Of a stretch of DNA of 20,404 nucleotides, positions 1 through 8,700 are shown in pieces; the stretch's first letter is position 1, and each line of letters opens with the position of its first letter. Source of the stretch: an uncultured Verrucomicrobiota bacterium (lineage in GTDB: Bacteria > Verrucomicrobiota > Verrucomicrobiae > Opitutales > Opitutaceae). Under the pieces are notes generated by a model that saw nothing but the letters and a program-made list of their open reading frames with translations, did no database searches and was not told where the DNA came from. Both the position numbers and the translations under genes were made by a program. Location: positions 1-20,404 of the forward strand of contig CAMLQS010000048.1 of the NCBI GenBank assembly GCA_946482165.1, given 5' to 3'.

Positions 1-459
1 CCGCCCGCCGCGTTCCTCGACGCCCGCTACATCCAGATCGTCACCATCGCCGCCGGCGTGGGCATTCTCCTTCGCGAACGCGTGCAACGCTTCGGCCGGC
101 TCATCGCGATCCTCGACGCGCTCGGTCTCGGCGCCTACGCGGCCTTCGGCACGCAAAAGGCCCTCGGCGCCGAGCTCGCCATCCCCGCCGCGATGCTCGT
201 CGGCGTGCTCAACGCCTCCGGCGGCGGCATCCTGCGCGACATCCTCGTCCGCGAGGAGCCCCTCGTCTTCAAGCCCGGCCAGTTCTACGTCCTCGTCGCG
301 CTCCTCGGCAGCGTCGTCTTCGTCGTCGCCGCGCAACTCTTCGACCTCGCCGCGCAACCGGCCGCCTTTCTCGCCATCGGCGTCACCTTCGCCATGCGCC
401 TCCTTTCCCTCCGCTTCGATTGGCGCACCACGCCTTTTGGCGATCCGCCCCCGAGGTAG
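1..459 (+). CDS. TRIC/UPF0126 family membrane channel protein (5' partial)
   Basis: The reading frame is open from base 1, so the start lies outside the window; about 152 residues remain. The visible protein is hydrophobic, with helices separated by two conserved-looking stretches: a D-A-L-G-L-G-A-Y-A-A-F-G segment and G-V-L-N-A-S-G-G-G-I-L-R-D-I-L. Those are the glycine-rich signatures of the UPF0126 (YicG-like) family, now classed as trimeric intracellular cation (TRIC) channels. Family members are about 200 residues long, so roughly the first quarter is missing. Prokaryotic TRIC proteins form trimeric potassium-permeable channels in the inner membrane; whether this one conducts K+ is inferred from family only. 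A short charged tail ends at TAG 457-459. The next gene starts 158 bp downstream on the same strand, and nothing links the two functionally. Confidence 0.85.
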   Translation, partial: PPAAFLDARYIQIVTIAAGVGILLRERVQRFGRLIAILDALGLGAYAAFGTQKALGAELAIPAAMLVGVLNASGGGILRDILVREEPLVFKPGQFYVLVALLGSVVFVVAAQLFDLAAQPAAFLAIGVTFAMRLLSLRFDWRTTPFGDPPPR

Positions 460-617
460 GGCGCGACCGCCGGGCACGCCGCGTCGGAGTGGCGCCACAC
501 GTCAAAGAGCTCCCGTCCACGGACGCTCCCGCCCCCCAAGGTTCCCCCGCCCGGCTTTTGCACTGGAGCGGCCCGCGGCAAGATCCAAGGTGGGCGCGTC
601 CGCCTTCACGCTTCCCC

Positions 618-3248
618 ATGCTCCAACCCCGCCGCCTAGAACGCGTTTTCCTGTTTGTCTGCCTCGCGCTCGCCCTCGGCTTCGTCGCGGGAAACGCCGT
701 CGTGCGAATCGAATATCTCCGCTTCGCGGACCGGGCCGCGCAAATGCCGGCCGAGCTCGCTTCTCTCCCGGAGCAAGCACCGCGCACCGCCATCTACCCC
801 ATCGCTTCGGCCGACTCCCACTGGTGGGTGATGCACGCGGAGGCGATGATCCGCTCCGGAGACTGGCGCGTGCGCGAAACCGCCCGCGACAACGCCCCGC
901 ACGGACGCGAGGTCCACTGGAGCGCGGGCCTCCTCTGGTCCCTCGCCGGACTCGCCTGGCTCATCCACCTCGGCGCGGGCCTTGAAATGGTCTCCGCCGT
1001 GCAACAAGCCGCGCTCGTCGTCGGCCCGCTGATGCATCTCGGCTTCATCCTCGTCTTCGGGCTCGCCGCCGCGCGCCGCTGGGGCGGTCTCGTCGGCGGA
1101 GGCCTGGCCCTCGGCCTCGCCTCGCTGGGCTCGCTCGATCAGTTCTTTCGCCCCGGCGAAGCCGATCACCACGGCATCGTCACCTGCTTCGCCCTCGGGT
1201 GCCTGCTCGCCGCGCTCGCCGCCGGAGCCGGCCTCGTCGCCCGCGAGGACGCCGAAGCCGAGCCCCGCGCCCTCGTCCCTTCCCGCCGCTCCGCCCGCCG
1301 CTGGATGATCGCCTCCGGCCTGCTCGGCGCCGCCGGCCTCTGGGTGAGCGCCGCCACCGTCATCCCGGTCTTCGCCGGCATCGCGCTCGGCGCCCTCGCG
1401 TGCGCCTGGCTCGGACGCCGCGCCCGCGCGGACGGATCCGCGACCGGTCACGGCTACGACGCCGGCCTCTGGCGCGTCTGGGGCGCCGCCGGCGCCCTCG
1501 GCAGCCTCGGGTTCTACCTCCTCGAATACGCGCCTTCCCACTTTGGCTGGCGCCTCGAGGTCAACCACCCGCTCTACGCGCTCGCCTGGTGGGGCGGCGG
1601 CGAGCTCCTCGCCCGCCTCTGCTCCTGGATCGGCGGAACCGGTTTCGCCCCCGCCACGCGCGGGCGCCTCCTCGCCTTGGCCGCCCTCGCCGCGGTCGCG
1701 GCGCTGCCGCTCGCCGTGATTGTCGGCGGCCCCGCGCTTTTCTCCGTGCGCGATACCTTCCTCTGGAATCTCCACGAAGGCTACATCCTCGAGTTCCGCA
1801 GCCTCGCCGCCTCGCTTTCCGGCGCCAGTTGGAGCGAACGCTTCGCCACCGTCGCCATCTGGCCGCTCCTCGCCCTTCCCGCCCTCTGGCATCTTTTCCG
1901 CCGCCGCGCCAGTCCCGGCGCCGCGTTGCTCGCCCTCGCGCTCGGCGCCGCGCTTCCGCTGAGCGCGCTGTCGTTTTTGCAAATCCGCTGGCTCGGCGTC
2001 ACCCAGGCGCTCTGGCTCGCCCTCCTCGTCGCCTGGCTCGCCGTCTGGCGCGCCACCCCCGCGCCCCGCCCGCGCCTTGCCACCGGAGCCGGGGTGCTCG
2101 TGCTGCTTCTCGGCGTTCTCCCCTTTCCGCTGCGAGCCATCCAAGGCTGGGGCCAGCCAAACCAACTCGCCGTCGAGGAGGCGATCTCCCTCGTCATGCG
2201 CGACATCGCCTGGAGGCTCCGCTCCGCCGCCGGCTCCGCCCCGATCAACATCGTCAGCGGTCCCACCACCACCACCTCGCTCGCCTTCTACGGCGACACC
2301 CGCGGGGTCGGCACGCTTTATTGGGAAAACCTCGCCGGCCTCAAAACCGTGGCATCGATCTACGGCGCGCAAAGCGAGGCCGAGGCGCTCCGCCTCTGCC
2401 GCGAAAACGCCGTCACCCACATCGTCATTTTTTCGTGGGATGCCTTCGCCCAACCCTACGCCCGCCTTCACCACGGCCGCGCCGTCGACGCCGCCACCGA
2501 CGACTGCTTCGTCAGCTCCCTCCTCAGCACCCGCAACATCCCCGAGTGGCTCCGGCCCCGCCACTACACGATGATCCCCCAGCTCGCCGAGGCCGGCCAC
2601 TGGGTGCTCATCTTCGAGGTCCACCCCGAGCAGAGCCCCGCCGAAGCCTATTTTCACCTCGGACAATATCTCGAGGATGACCGCCATCCCAAGGAAGCGC
2701 TCGAGTCCTACCTCAAAGCCTGGAGCCTCGATTCCACCCGCGGCGACATTGCGCACCGTCTCGGGCTCGCCCTCGCCTACGCCGGACGAGTGGACGAAGC
2801 CCGCCAGCTCACCGGCCTCCTGCCTCCCCGCGAACGCGGCCAAATCCTCGCCGCCATGGGCCGCAACCTCCTCGCCAACGGCCGCGGCCGCGAAGCCATG
2901 GAAACACTCCGCGCATCCCTCGCCGCCGCTCCCCACGACCGCGGGGCGACCACCGAACTCGCCTGGCTCCTGGCCACTTCCGACGACCTCTCCGTGCGCG
3001 ACGGCGCCGAGGCGCTGCGACTCATGAGCGGGCTCGGCGCCAGCGGCGAAAGTCTCACGCTCGCGGAAACCCTCGCCCTTGCCGCCGCCTGCGCCGAGAC
3101 GGGCAACTTCGCCGACGCGATCGCCCTCGTGGACAAAGCCATCGCAGCCGCGCGAGCCGGCAACGACGCCGCCATGCTGGAACGGCTCCAAGCCTACCGC
3201 ACCCGATTCGTCGGCGGCCTGCCCCTCCGCGAGCCGGCCCGCCGCTGA
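618..3248 (+). CDS. Polytopic STT3/PglB-like GT-C membrane protein with C-terminal TPR region
   Basis: This encodes 876 residues from ATG 618. An open frame extends up to 420, but that would overlap the preceding gene and add an Arg/Pro-rich segment without character; the 618 start is followed directly by a positively charged end and a first membrane helix (about 10-30). About a dozen hydrophobic segments run to residue ~505. The first outer loop has S-A-D-S-H-W-W (D66) and D-N-A-P-H-G (91-96), and residues 182-186 read E-A-D-H-H. These resemble the catalytic Asp and D-H-H elements of GT-C oligosaccharyltransferases (STT3, AglB, PglB). A possible acidic loop residue equivalent to the TIxE Glu is E392. 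No WWDYG motif is present; 540-670 is a soluble domain. Residues ~670-870 form TPR-like helical pairs. It may transfer lipid-linked glycans to protein or envelope acceptors. The GT-C fold is fairly likely; the substrate is unknown. Confidence 0.65.
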   Translation: MLQPRRLERVFLFVCLALALGFVAGNAVVRIEYLRFADRAAQMPAELASLPEQAPRTAIYPIASADSHWWVMHAEAMIRSGDWRVRETARDNAPHGREVHWSAGLLWSLAGLAWLIHLGAGLEMVSAVQQAALVVGPLMHLGFILVFGLAAARRWGGLVGGGLALGLASLGSLDQFFRPGEADHHGIVTCFALGCLLAALAAGAGLVAREDAEAEPRALVPSRRSARRWMIASGLLGAAGLWVSAATVIPVFAGIALGALACAWLGRRARADGSATGHGYDAGLWRVWGAAGALGSLGFYLLEYAPSHFGWRLEVNHPLYALAWWGGGELLARLCSWIGGTGFAPATRGRLLALAALAAVAALPLAVIVGGPALFSVRDTFLWNLHEGYILEFRSLAASLSGASWSERFATVAIWPLLALPALWHLFRRRASPGAALLALALGAALPLSALSFLQIRWLGVTQALWLALLVAWLAVWRATPAPRPRLATGAGVLVLLLGVLPFPLRAIQGWGQPNQLAVEEAISLVMRDIAWRLRSAAGSAPINIVSGPTTTTSLAFYGDTRGVGTLYWENLAGLKTVASIYGAQSEAEALRLCRENAVTHIVIFSWDAFAQPYARLHHGRAVDAATDDCFVSSLLSTRNIPEWLRPRHYTMIPQLAEAGHWVLIFEVHPEQSPAEAYFHLGQYLEDDRHPKEALESYLKAWSLDSTRGDIAHRLGLALAYAGRVDEARQLTGLLPPRERGQILAAMGRNLLANGRGREAMETLRASLAAAPHDRGATTELAWLLATSDDLSVRDGAEALRLMSGLGASGESLTLAETLALAAACAETGNFADAIALVDKAIAAARAGNDAAMLERLQAYRTRFVGGLPLREPARR

Positions 3249-3257
3249 CCGCCGGCC

Positions 3258-3294
3258 CGGTGGCCAATGTTCGTAATACGAACATTGGCCACCG
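3258..3294. repeat. 37-bp perfect palindrome containing 21-bp repeat copy 1
   Basis: The core at 3266-3286 has arms AATGTTCGTA and TACGAACATT around a central A. In this copy the symmetry continues outward through CGGTGGCC on the left and GGCCACCG on the right, giving 18-bp arms. It begins 9 bp after the stop of the STT3-like gene, in the space between two convergent genes, so it could act as a bidirectional terminator. No T-tract follows on either strand, which makes simple intrinsic termination doubtful. The same core recurs at 4247 and 6217. Confidence 0.9.
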
Positions 3295-3357
3295 CTCCCC
3301 GCCGGGTCCCCGCCATGAAAGCGCGCCCGCCGAGTCCGGGCCTTTCGACAGCTTGGA

Positions 3358-4098
3358 TCACTTGCCCAACAGCCGATTTAGCGCCCCCTTCGCGCCTTCC
3401 GCGCCGCCCTCGATCGCCGCTCCCCCCACGTCCTTCAGGACGCCCGCCGCCGCGATGCCGAGCTGACGGAGCACGCGCTCGAGCACTTTGGCCGCCACCT
3501 GGTCCGCCGTGATACCGCCCTCCGCCACGCCAAGATCCGTGATCGTGATCGTGGGCAGCACCACCGTCATCGTCCGTCCGCCGACGATCACGGACGCCTT
3601 CGCGTTTCTGATCTCGAAGGATTTGATCGCGAATTTCATCGGCTTCTTCACGTCGCCGTCCGGCTCCGTCGTGGTCGGCGGCGTTTTCCCGCCCCCCGTG
3701 TTCTCCTCGATCTGCTTGAGCAGCGCATCGATGTTGCTGCCGCCGAGCAGCCGGCGCTCATAGACAAACTCCGGGCCGTCGATGAACACCTCGTTGACCA
3801 GCACGAAGTCGCCGAGCAGCGAGGTCGGCTTCACGCTCGCGCGCAGCTCGCCGACGTAGAAGGCCTTGTCGCCCGTCCATCCCTCGGGATTGCCCACAAA
3901 AAGACCGGTCAATGTCGTCCCGCCCGTCAGGGGCAGCACCTTGGCGCCATCGAGTTCCACCTTCGTGCCCGTTACCTTGGGACCGACGGTGTTCACCGTC
4001 TTCGTCACGACGGGGCCGAGAAAGAAAAAGCCGACCACCAGCATGGCGATCACGCCGAGCAAGAAAAGCACCGCCAGCACCTTGAGGAGTTTCTTCAT
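3358..4098 (-). CDS. AsmA/DUF748-like membrane-anchored periplasmic protein
   Basis: This encodes 246 residues, ATG at 4098 and TGA at 3360-3358. The open frame extends far upstream, but that part is compositionally a shadow; the chosen start gives Met-Lys-Lys followed by a clean membrane helix (about 4-28). The exported part shows G-A-K-V-L-P-L-T-G-G-T-T-L-T-G-L-F-V-G-N-P-E-G-W (51-74), then V-N-E-V-F-I-D-G-P-E-F-V-Y-E and G-S-N-I-D-A-L-L. This pattern of a gene-specific patch, a G-NPxG(F/W) motif and IxGPxxxYE is seen in small AsmA-like/DUF748 proteins, which belong to the bridge-like envelope lipid-transport superfamily. The C-terminus is Ala/Gly-rich and probably amphipathic. It converges with the STT3-like gene and diverges from 4345. 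A structural role in the envelope is inference. Confidence 0.6.
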   Translation of the reverse strand: MKKLLKVLAVLFLLGVIAMLVVGFFFLGPVVTKTVNTVGPKVTGTKVELDGAKVLPLTGGTTLTGLFVGNPEGWTGDKAFYVGELRASVKPTSLLGDFVLVNEVFIDGPEFVYERRLLGGSNIDALLKQIEENTGGGKTPPTTTEPDGDVKKPMKFAIKSFEIRNAKASVIVGGRTMTVVLPTITITDLGVAEGGITADQVAAKVLERVLRQLGIAAAGVLKDVGGAAIEGGAEGAKGALNRLLGK

Positions 4099-4344
4099 GA
4101 TGCGACCAACGAAACCAAGTCCCGCCCCACGGCAACGTCCGACACGCCTCGCACCTCCCGCGCCCGCCTCCCTTTCCGCATCCGCCACCTGCCCGCGGTC
4201 GCCGCGCGAGCCAACCCGCCCCGCCCGCGCCAGCCGGCCCAAACCCAATGTTCGTATTACGAACATTCGTCCGTCTCGCATGCCCGGATTTTCCCAATCG
4301 AGTTCGTCTCGACGCCCGACGGCGGTTGGCCCATCGGTGGCCCG
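4099..4344. other. Divergent intergenic region with repeat copy 2
   Basis: The 246 bp between the AsmA-like gene (-) and the TIGR03067 gene (+) must hold both promoters if the genes are transcribed separately. Apart from the palindrome at 4247-4267, I see no clear -35/-10 pair and no ribosome binding site before either start. An open frame on the minus strand crosses it but has the Gly/Arg/Ala composition of an out-of-frame shadow. Confidence 0.5.
4247..4267. repeat. 21-bp palindrome, copy 2
   Basis: The arms AATGTTCGTA and TACGAACATT surround a central T, so it is the other orientation of copy 1. Here the symmetry stops at the 21-bp core. It lies 77 bp upstream of the TIGR03067 start and about 150 bp upstream of the divergent AsmA-like start, a position where a regulator could act. 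The presence of the same core inside ispG argues for a dispersed repeat instead. Confidence 0.9.
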
Positions 4345-4698
4345 ATGATCGAAGGCGAATGGCGCATTTTGGCGGTGGACTACGCGGGCGAAGCCCTGCC
4401 CGACCGCCACGGCCGCCTGCAAATCATCGGCGCGCGCTTCTCGCTTCAGATCGGAGGCGCCCCCCGCGAGGTTGGCGGCGTCGAGCACGACGCCGCCGCC
4501 TCGCCCGCCACCCTGGATCTTGTTTGGCGCGAGGCCGGCGACGGCGAATCGCGACGCGTTCGCGCCATCGTCCGCGTGCGTGGCGACCTCATGCAGTTTT
4601 GCTACTACCCCGAGGCCGCCGGGGAACGGCCGGTCGCCTTCAACTCGAACGGCACCCCGCCCGCCATCCTCGTCCGCTGCCGCCGGGAGGTCCGATAA
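4345..4698 (+). CDS. TIGR03067-type small beta-rich protein
   Basis: This encodes 117 residues. The N-terminus reads I-E-G-E-W-R-I-L-A-V-D-Y-A-G-E-A-L-P, followed by a strand ending in R-F-S-L-Q-I, a central region with A-S-P-A-T-L-D-L, then G-D-L-M-Q-F-C-Y-Y-P and a final G-E-R-P-V-A-F-N-S. This order (G-x-W-x4-x-x-x-G, K/S-P-x-x-I/L-D-L, D-x-L-x-x-C-Y, R-P-x-x-F) matches the TIGR03067 domain common in planctomycetes and verrucomicrobia. Its function is unknown. No signal peptide is visible from this start and there is no earlier ATG in frame, though the frame stays open upstream through F-V-S-T-P-D-G-G-W-P-I-G-G-P, so a non-ATG start is possible. It converges with the small membrane gene at 4792. 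Confidence 0.65.
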   Translation: MIEGEWRILAVDYAGEALPDRHGRLQIIGARFSLQIGGAPREVGGVEHDAAASPATLDLVWREAGDGESRRVRAIVRVRGDLMQFCYYPEAAGERPVAFNSNGTPPAILVRCRREVR

Positions 4699-4704
4699 TT
4701 TGGA

Positions 4705-4717
4705 GGGACTCCGTCCC
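4705..4717. repeat. Small GC hairpin after the TIGR03067 gene
   Basis: GGGAC and GTCCC flank a TCC loop six bases after the stop at 4698, inside a GGAGGGACTCCGTCCC string. It has no T-run. It may assist termination, or it may be a fragment of a dispersed repeat. Confidence 0.4.
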
Positions 4718-4752
4718 CGGCGTCCGCGCAAACCCGTCCCCTCGCGTATACC

Positions 4753-4768
4753 CGGTCCGCCCGGACCG
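4753..4768. terminator. Possible bidirectional hairpin between convergent genes
   Basis: CGGTCCG and CGGACCG are separated by CC in the 93-bp gap between convergent genes ending at 4698 (+) and 4792 (-). The symmetric GC stem could stop transcription from either side. There is no T-tract, so the terminator call is tentative. Confidence 0.35.
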
Positions 4769-4791
4769 CGCTCTCCTCGCCAAACCCGCGC

Positions 4792-5115
4792 TCAGTTCTT
4801 CGTATCGCCGCTTTGGGCGGTCTCCGCTCGCTTCTCCTTCTGCCGCACGCTGCGCCAGGCCCAGATCGCCGCCAGCGCCGAGGCCCAAGGCGCGCTCACC
4901 AAACACCACAGCGCGCCCAACGGATGCCCCGCCTGCTTCAGCGCGTAGGCGATCGCCAGCCACAGAAACGCCGCCACCGCGCTCCCGCCAAACGCCCAGG
5001 CCAACACGCGCGCGCGGCCCGTTTTCCCCGCCGCGACCAGCACCGCGGCCAGCGGCGCGAAAAGCACCACCAGCGCCAAACCCGCCAGCACCGCGTAGAT
5101 AAGCTGTCCGCCCAT
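4792..5115 (-). CDS. Small three-helix membrane protein, hypothetical
   Basis: This encodes 107 residues, ATG at 5115. Three hydrophobic segments are visible (about 5-28, 36-60 and 68-88), with short loops and a basic, hydrophilic tail (R-S-V-R-Q-K-E-K-R-A-E). I do not recognise a family. It starts 105 bp from the ispG start and is transcribed away from it, so the two may share a promoter region. The tail of positive charges suggests a cytoplasmic C-terminus. Coding use (Ala/Leu-rich membrane helices, GC-rich third positions) supports a real gene over a shadow: the overlapping plus-strand frame is Arg/Pro-rich. Confidence 0.6.
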   Translation of the reverse strand: MGGQLIYAVLAGLALVVLFAPLAAVLVAAGKTGRARVLAWAFGGSAVAAFLWLAIAYALKQAGHPLGALWCLVSAPWASALAAIWAWRSVRQKEKRAETAQSGDTKN

Positions 5116-5220
5116 GGTCGTCGTCTCGTGTCGTTGTGGTTAAAAGTGAAGGCGCACTCCACCCCGCCGCCCTCCTTGCCGCCAGCCGATTCGCCGCTCA
5201 AGGTGTCCGGCCCGCTCGCC

Positions 5221-7428
<2,208 letters not shown>

Positions 7429-7433
7429 GGTGG

Positions 7434-7455
7434 AGCGCGTTGACCTCAACGCGCT
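7434..7455. terminator. Hairpin between convergent ispG and AAA ATPase genes
   Basis: AGCGCGTTGA and TCAACGCGCT form a perfect 10-bp inverted repeat separated by CC, starting 5 bp after the ispG stop. A short TTT follows on the plus strand. In the 53-bp gap between two convergent genes it is well placed as a bidirectional terminator. The weak T-tract keeps confidence moderate. Confidence 0.55.
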
Positions 7456-7481
7456 TTCGCCCGCCATCCGCCCCCCGGCGA

Positions 7482-8660
7482 TCAAACCGACGCGAGCCTG
7501 CTCGCCCAACGCGGCAGATTCACGATCCCGATCACCTCGATCACCTCGTCGATTCGATAGTCCTGGCTCCCTGGATACACGACTGCCAGACGCTTGAGGC
7601 CAAGCGTCTCGATCGCGGCGCTCATGGAGCGCGTGCGTCGTGGCGCGTCCTCGGATTTGAACTCCACGCCCACGAGCCCCTCCGGCAATCGGAGCACCAA
7701 GTCCACCTCCGCCCCGCCCTGCACCGACCACGTGAAGCACTGGTCCTCACGCAGGTGCAGCAGCGAGACGATCTGCTCGATGCCAAATCCTTCCCACGAG
7801 GCCCCCAGCTGGGGCGACGCATAGAGCTGGCCGCGATCCCGCACCATCAGGAGCGCGTGCAGCAAGCCCGTGTCTCGCAAATAAAGCTTCGGCGCTTTGC
7901 GCAGCCGCTTTCCGAAATTCTCAAAATAGGGCGGCAGTTCGCGCACCAAGTAGGCCCCCTTGAACAGCTCGACGTGCCGTTGCACGGTCTTCGCGTTCAC
8001 CCCGAGCACACCCGCCACCTCGGAGTGGTTCCAGTATTGCCCATGATGATGCGCGAGCAGTTGAAAAAAGCGCCGCAGTTGCTCCTGGCTCAGCCGGGTC
8101 TCGGCCAGCGCCGGCAGATCACGCCCCAGGAAGAGCGCGATGTAGTGATGCCGCCGCTCGAGCGAGGTCTCCTCCATCGCCGTCAGGTAGTGGGCCGGAT
8201 AGCCGCCCCGCAGCCACAGCCGTTCCCAGTTTTCCGGCCCGATCTCCGCCAAAGAGAAGCCGCTCAAATCGAGCAACCGTGCGCGCCCCGCCAAACTTTC
8301 CGAAGCCTCGCGAAAAATATGGGGCGAGGCGCTGCCGGTCAGGATGAACCGCGTGCGCCGTTCCGGGCGATCCGCCAAGACGCGCAGCTTGCGGAACAAG
8401 TCCGGCTTTTCCTGCGCCTCGTCGATCACCACGACGCCCGCCAAGCCGTCGAGCACGCGATAGTTGCTCTCCTCTAGTCGCACCTGATCCACGAAATTCT
8501 GAAGATCGAAATAGTTCTCGGGCGAACTCGCCATCGGCCGCGTCAGCCACGTCTTTCCGGCTTGGCGCGGACCCAGCACAACCGTGACCGGCCACTCTGC
8601 GAGACCGGCCCGGATGCGCGCAGTGGCCTCGGGACGAGGAACAAGATTGACAGGCTCCAT
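7482..8660 (-). CDS. AAA ATPase with C-terminal DUF4143 domain
   Basis: This encodes 392 residues, ATG at 8660. The Walker A motif is G-P-R-Q-A-G-K-T (30-37), Walker B is V-V-V-I-D-E-A-Q (75-82), and sensor 1 lies in F-I-L-T-G-S-A-S (105-112). A winged-helix-like segment follows (about 185-245). The C-terminal DUF4143 region has G-G-A-E-V-D-L-V (315-322) and G-V-E-F-K (331-335), giving the D320...E333-x-K335 spacing of PD-(D/E)xK folds. Such ATPases are widespread, often horizontally moved and often near defence or toxin loci; their role is unsettled. Length is typical (about 380-420). It diverges from the nuclease-STAND gene across 40 bp, so the two are likely co-regulated. A regulatory or accessory role in defence is inference. 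Confidence 0.85.
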   Translation of the reverse strand: MEPVNLVPRPEATARIRAGLAEWPVTVVLGPRQAGKTWLTRPMASSPENYFDLQNFVDQVRLEESNYRVLDGLAGVVVIDEAQEKPDLFRKLRVLADRPERRTRFILTGSASPHIFREASESLAGRARLLDLSGFSLAEIGPENWERLWLRGGYPAHYLTAMEETSLERRHHYIALFLGRDLPALAETRLSQEQLRRFFQLLAHHHGQYWNHSEVAGVLGVNAKTVQRHVELFKGAYLVRELPPYFENFGKRLRKAPKLYLRDTGLLHALLMVRDRGQLYASPQLGASWEGFGIEQIVSLLHLREDQCFTWSVQGGAEVDLVLRLPEGLVGVEFKSEDAPRRTRSMSAAIETLGLKRLAVVYPGSQDYRIDEVIEVIGIVNLPRWASRLASV

Positions 8661-8700
8661 CTATTCTTTTTCGTATTAATAATACGGATTTGCAAGGATA
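8661..8700. promoter_or_regulatory. 40-bp divergent promoter region with 15-bp palindrome
   Basis: This AT-rich stretch separates two divergent starts. Its centre (8672-8686) is a perfect palindrome, CGTATTA and TAATACG around an A. On the minus strand TATTAT (8684-8679) resembles a -10 box about 18 bases before the ATPase start. On the plus strand TTGACA (8647-8652) and TATTAA (8674-8679) are candidates, but the 21-base spacer is too long for a confident pair. Any transcripts would have very short leaders, and a factor on the palindrome would affect both genes. AAGGA sits only two bases before ATG 8701. Confidence 0.45.

Noticed and set aside
420..617. N-terminal extension of the STT3-like gene to ATG 420.
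   Set aside because: It would overlap the TRIC gene and add a basic, Pro-rich stretch before a normal membrane N-terminus that starts at 618.
636..3191. An 851-residue open frame on the minus strand opposite the STT3-like gene.
   Set aside because: It is Gly/Glu/Ala-rich, without hydrophobic helices or motifs, the usual antisense shadow of a high-GC gene; the plus-strand frame has coherent membrane helices and TPRs.
3266..3286. Palindrome as a LexA (SOS) box, given TGTTC and GAACA half-sites like those reported for verrucomicrobial LexA.
   Set aside because: The half-sites are separated by 7 bases here, whereas I recall a 4-base spacer for the verrucomicrobial motif. One copy also lies inside ispG, and no SOS gene is nearby.
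4248..5102. A 284-residue plus-strand frame spanning the TIGR03067 gene and small membrane gene.
   Set aside because: It is Arg/Pro/Ser-dominated with no motif, and it conflicts with two better-supported genes.
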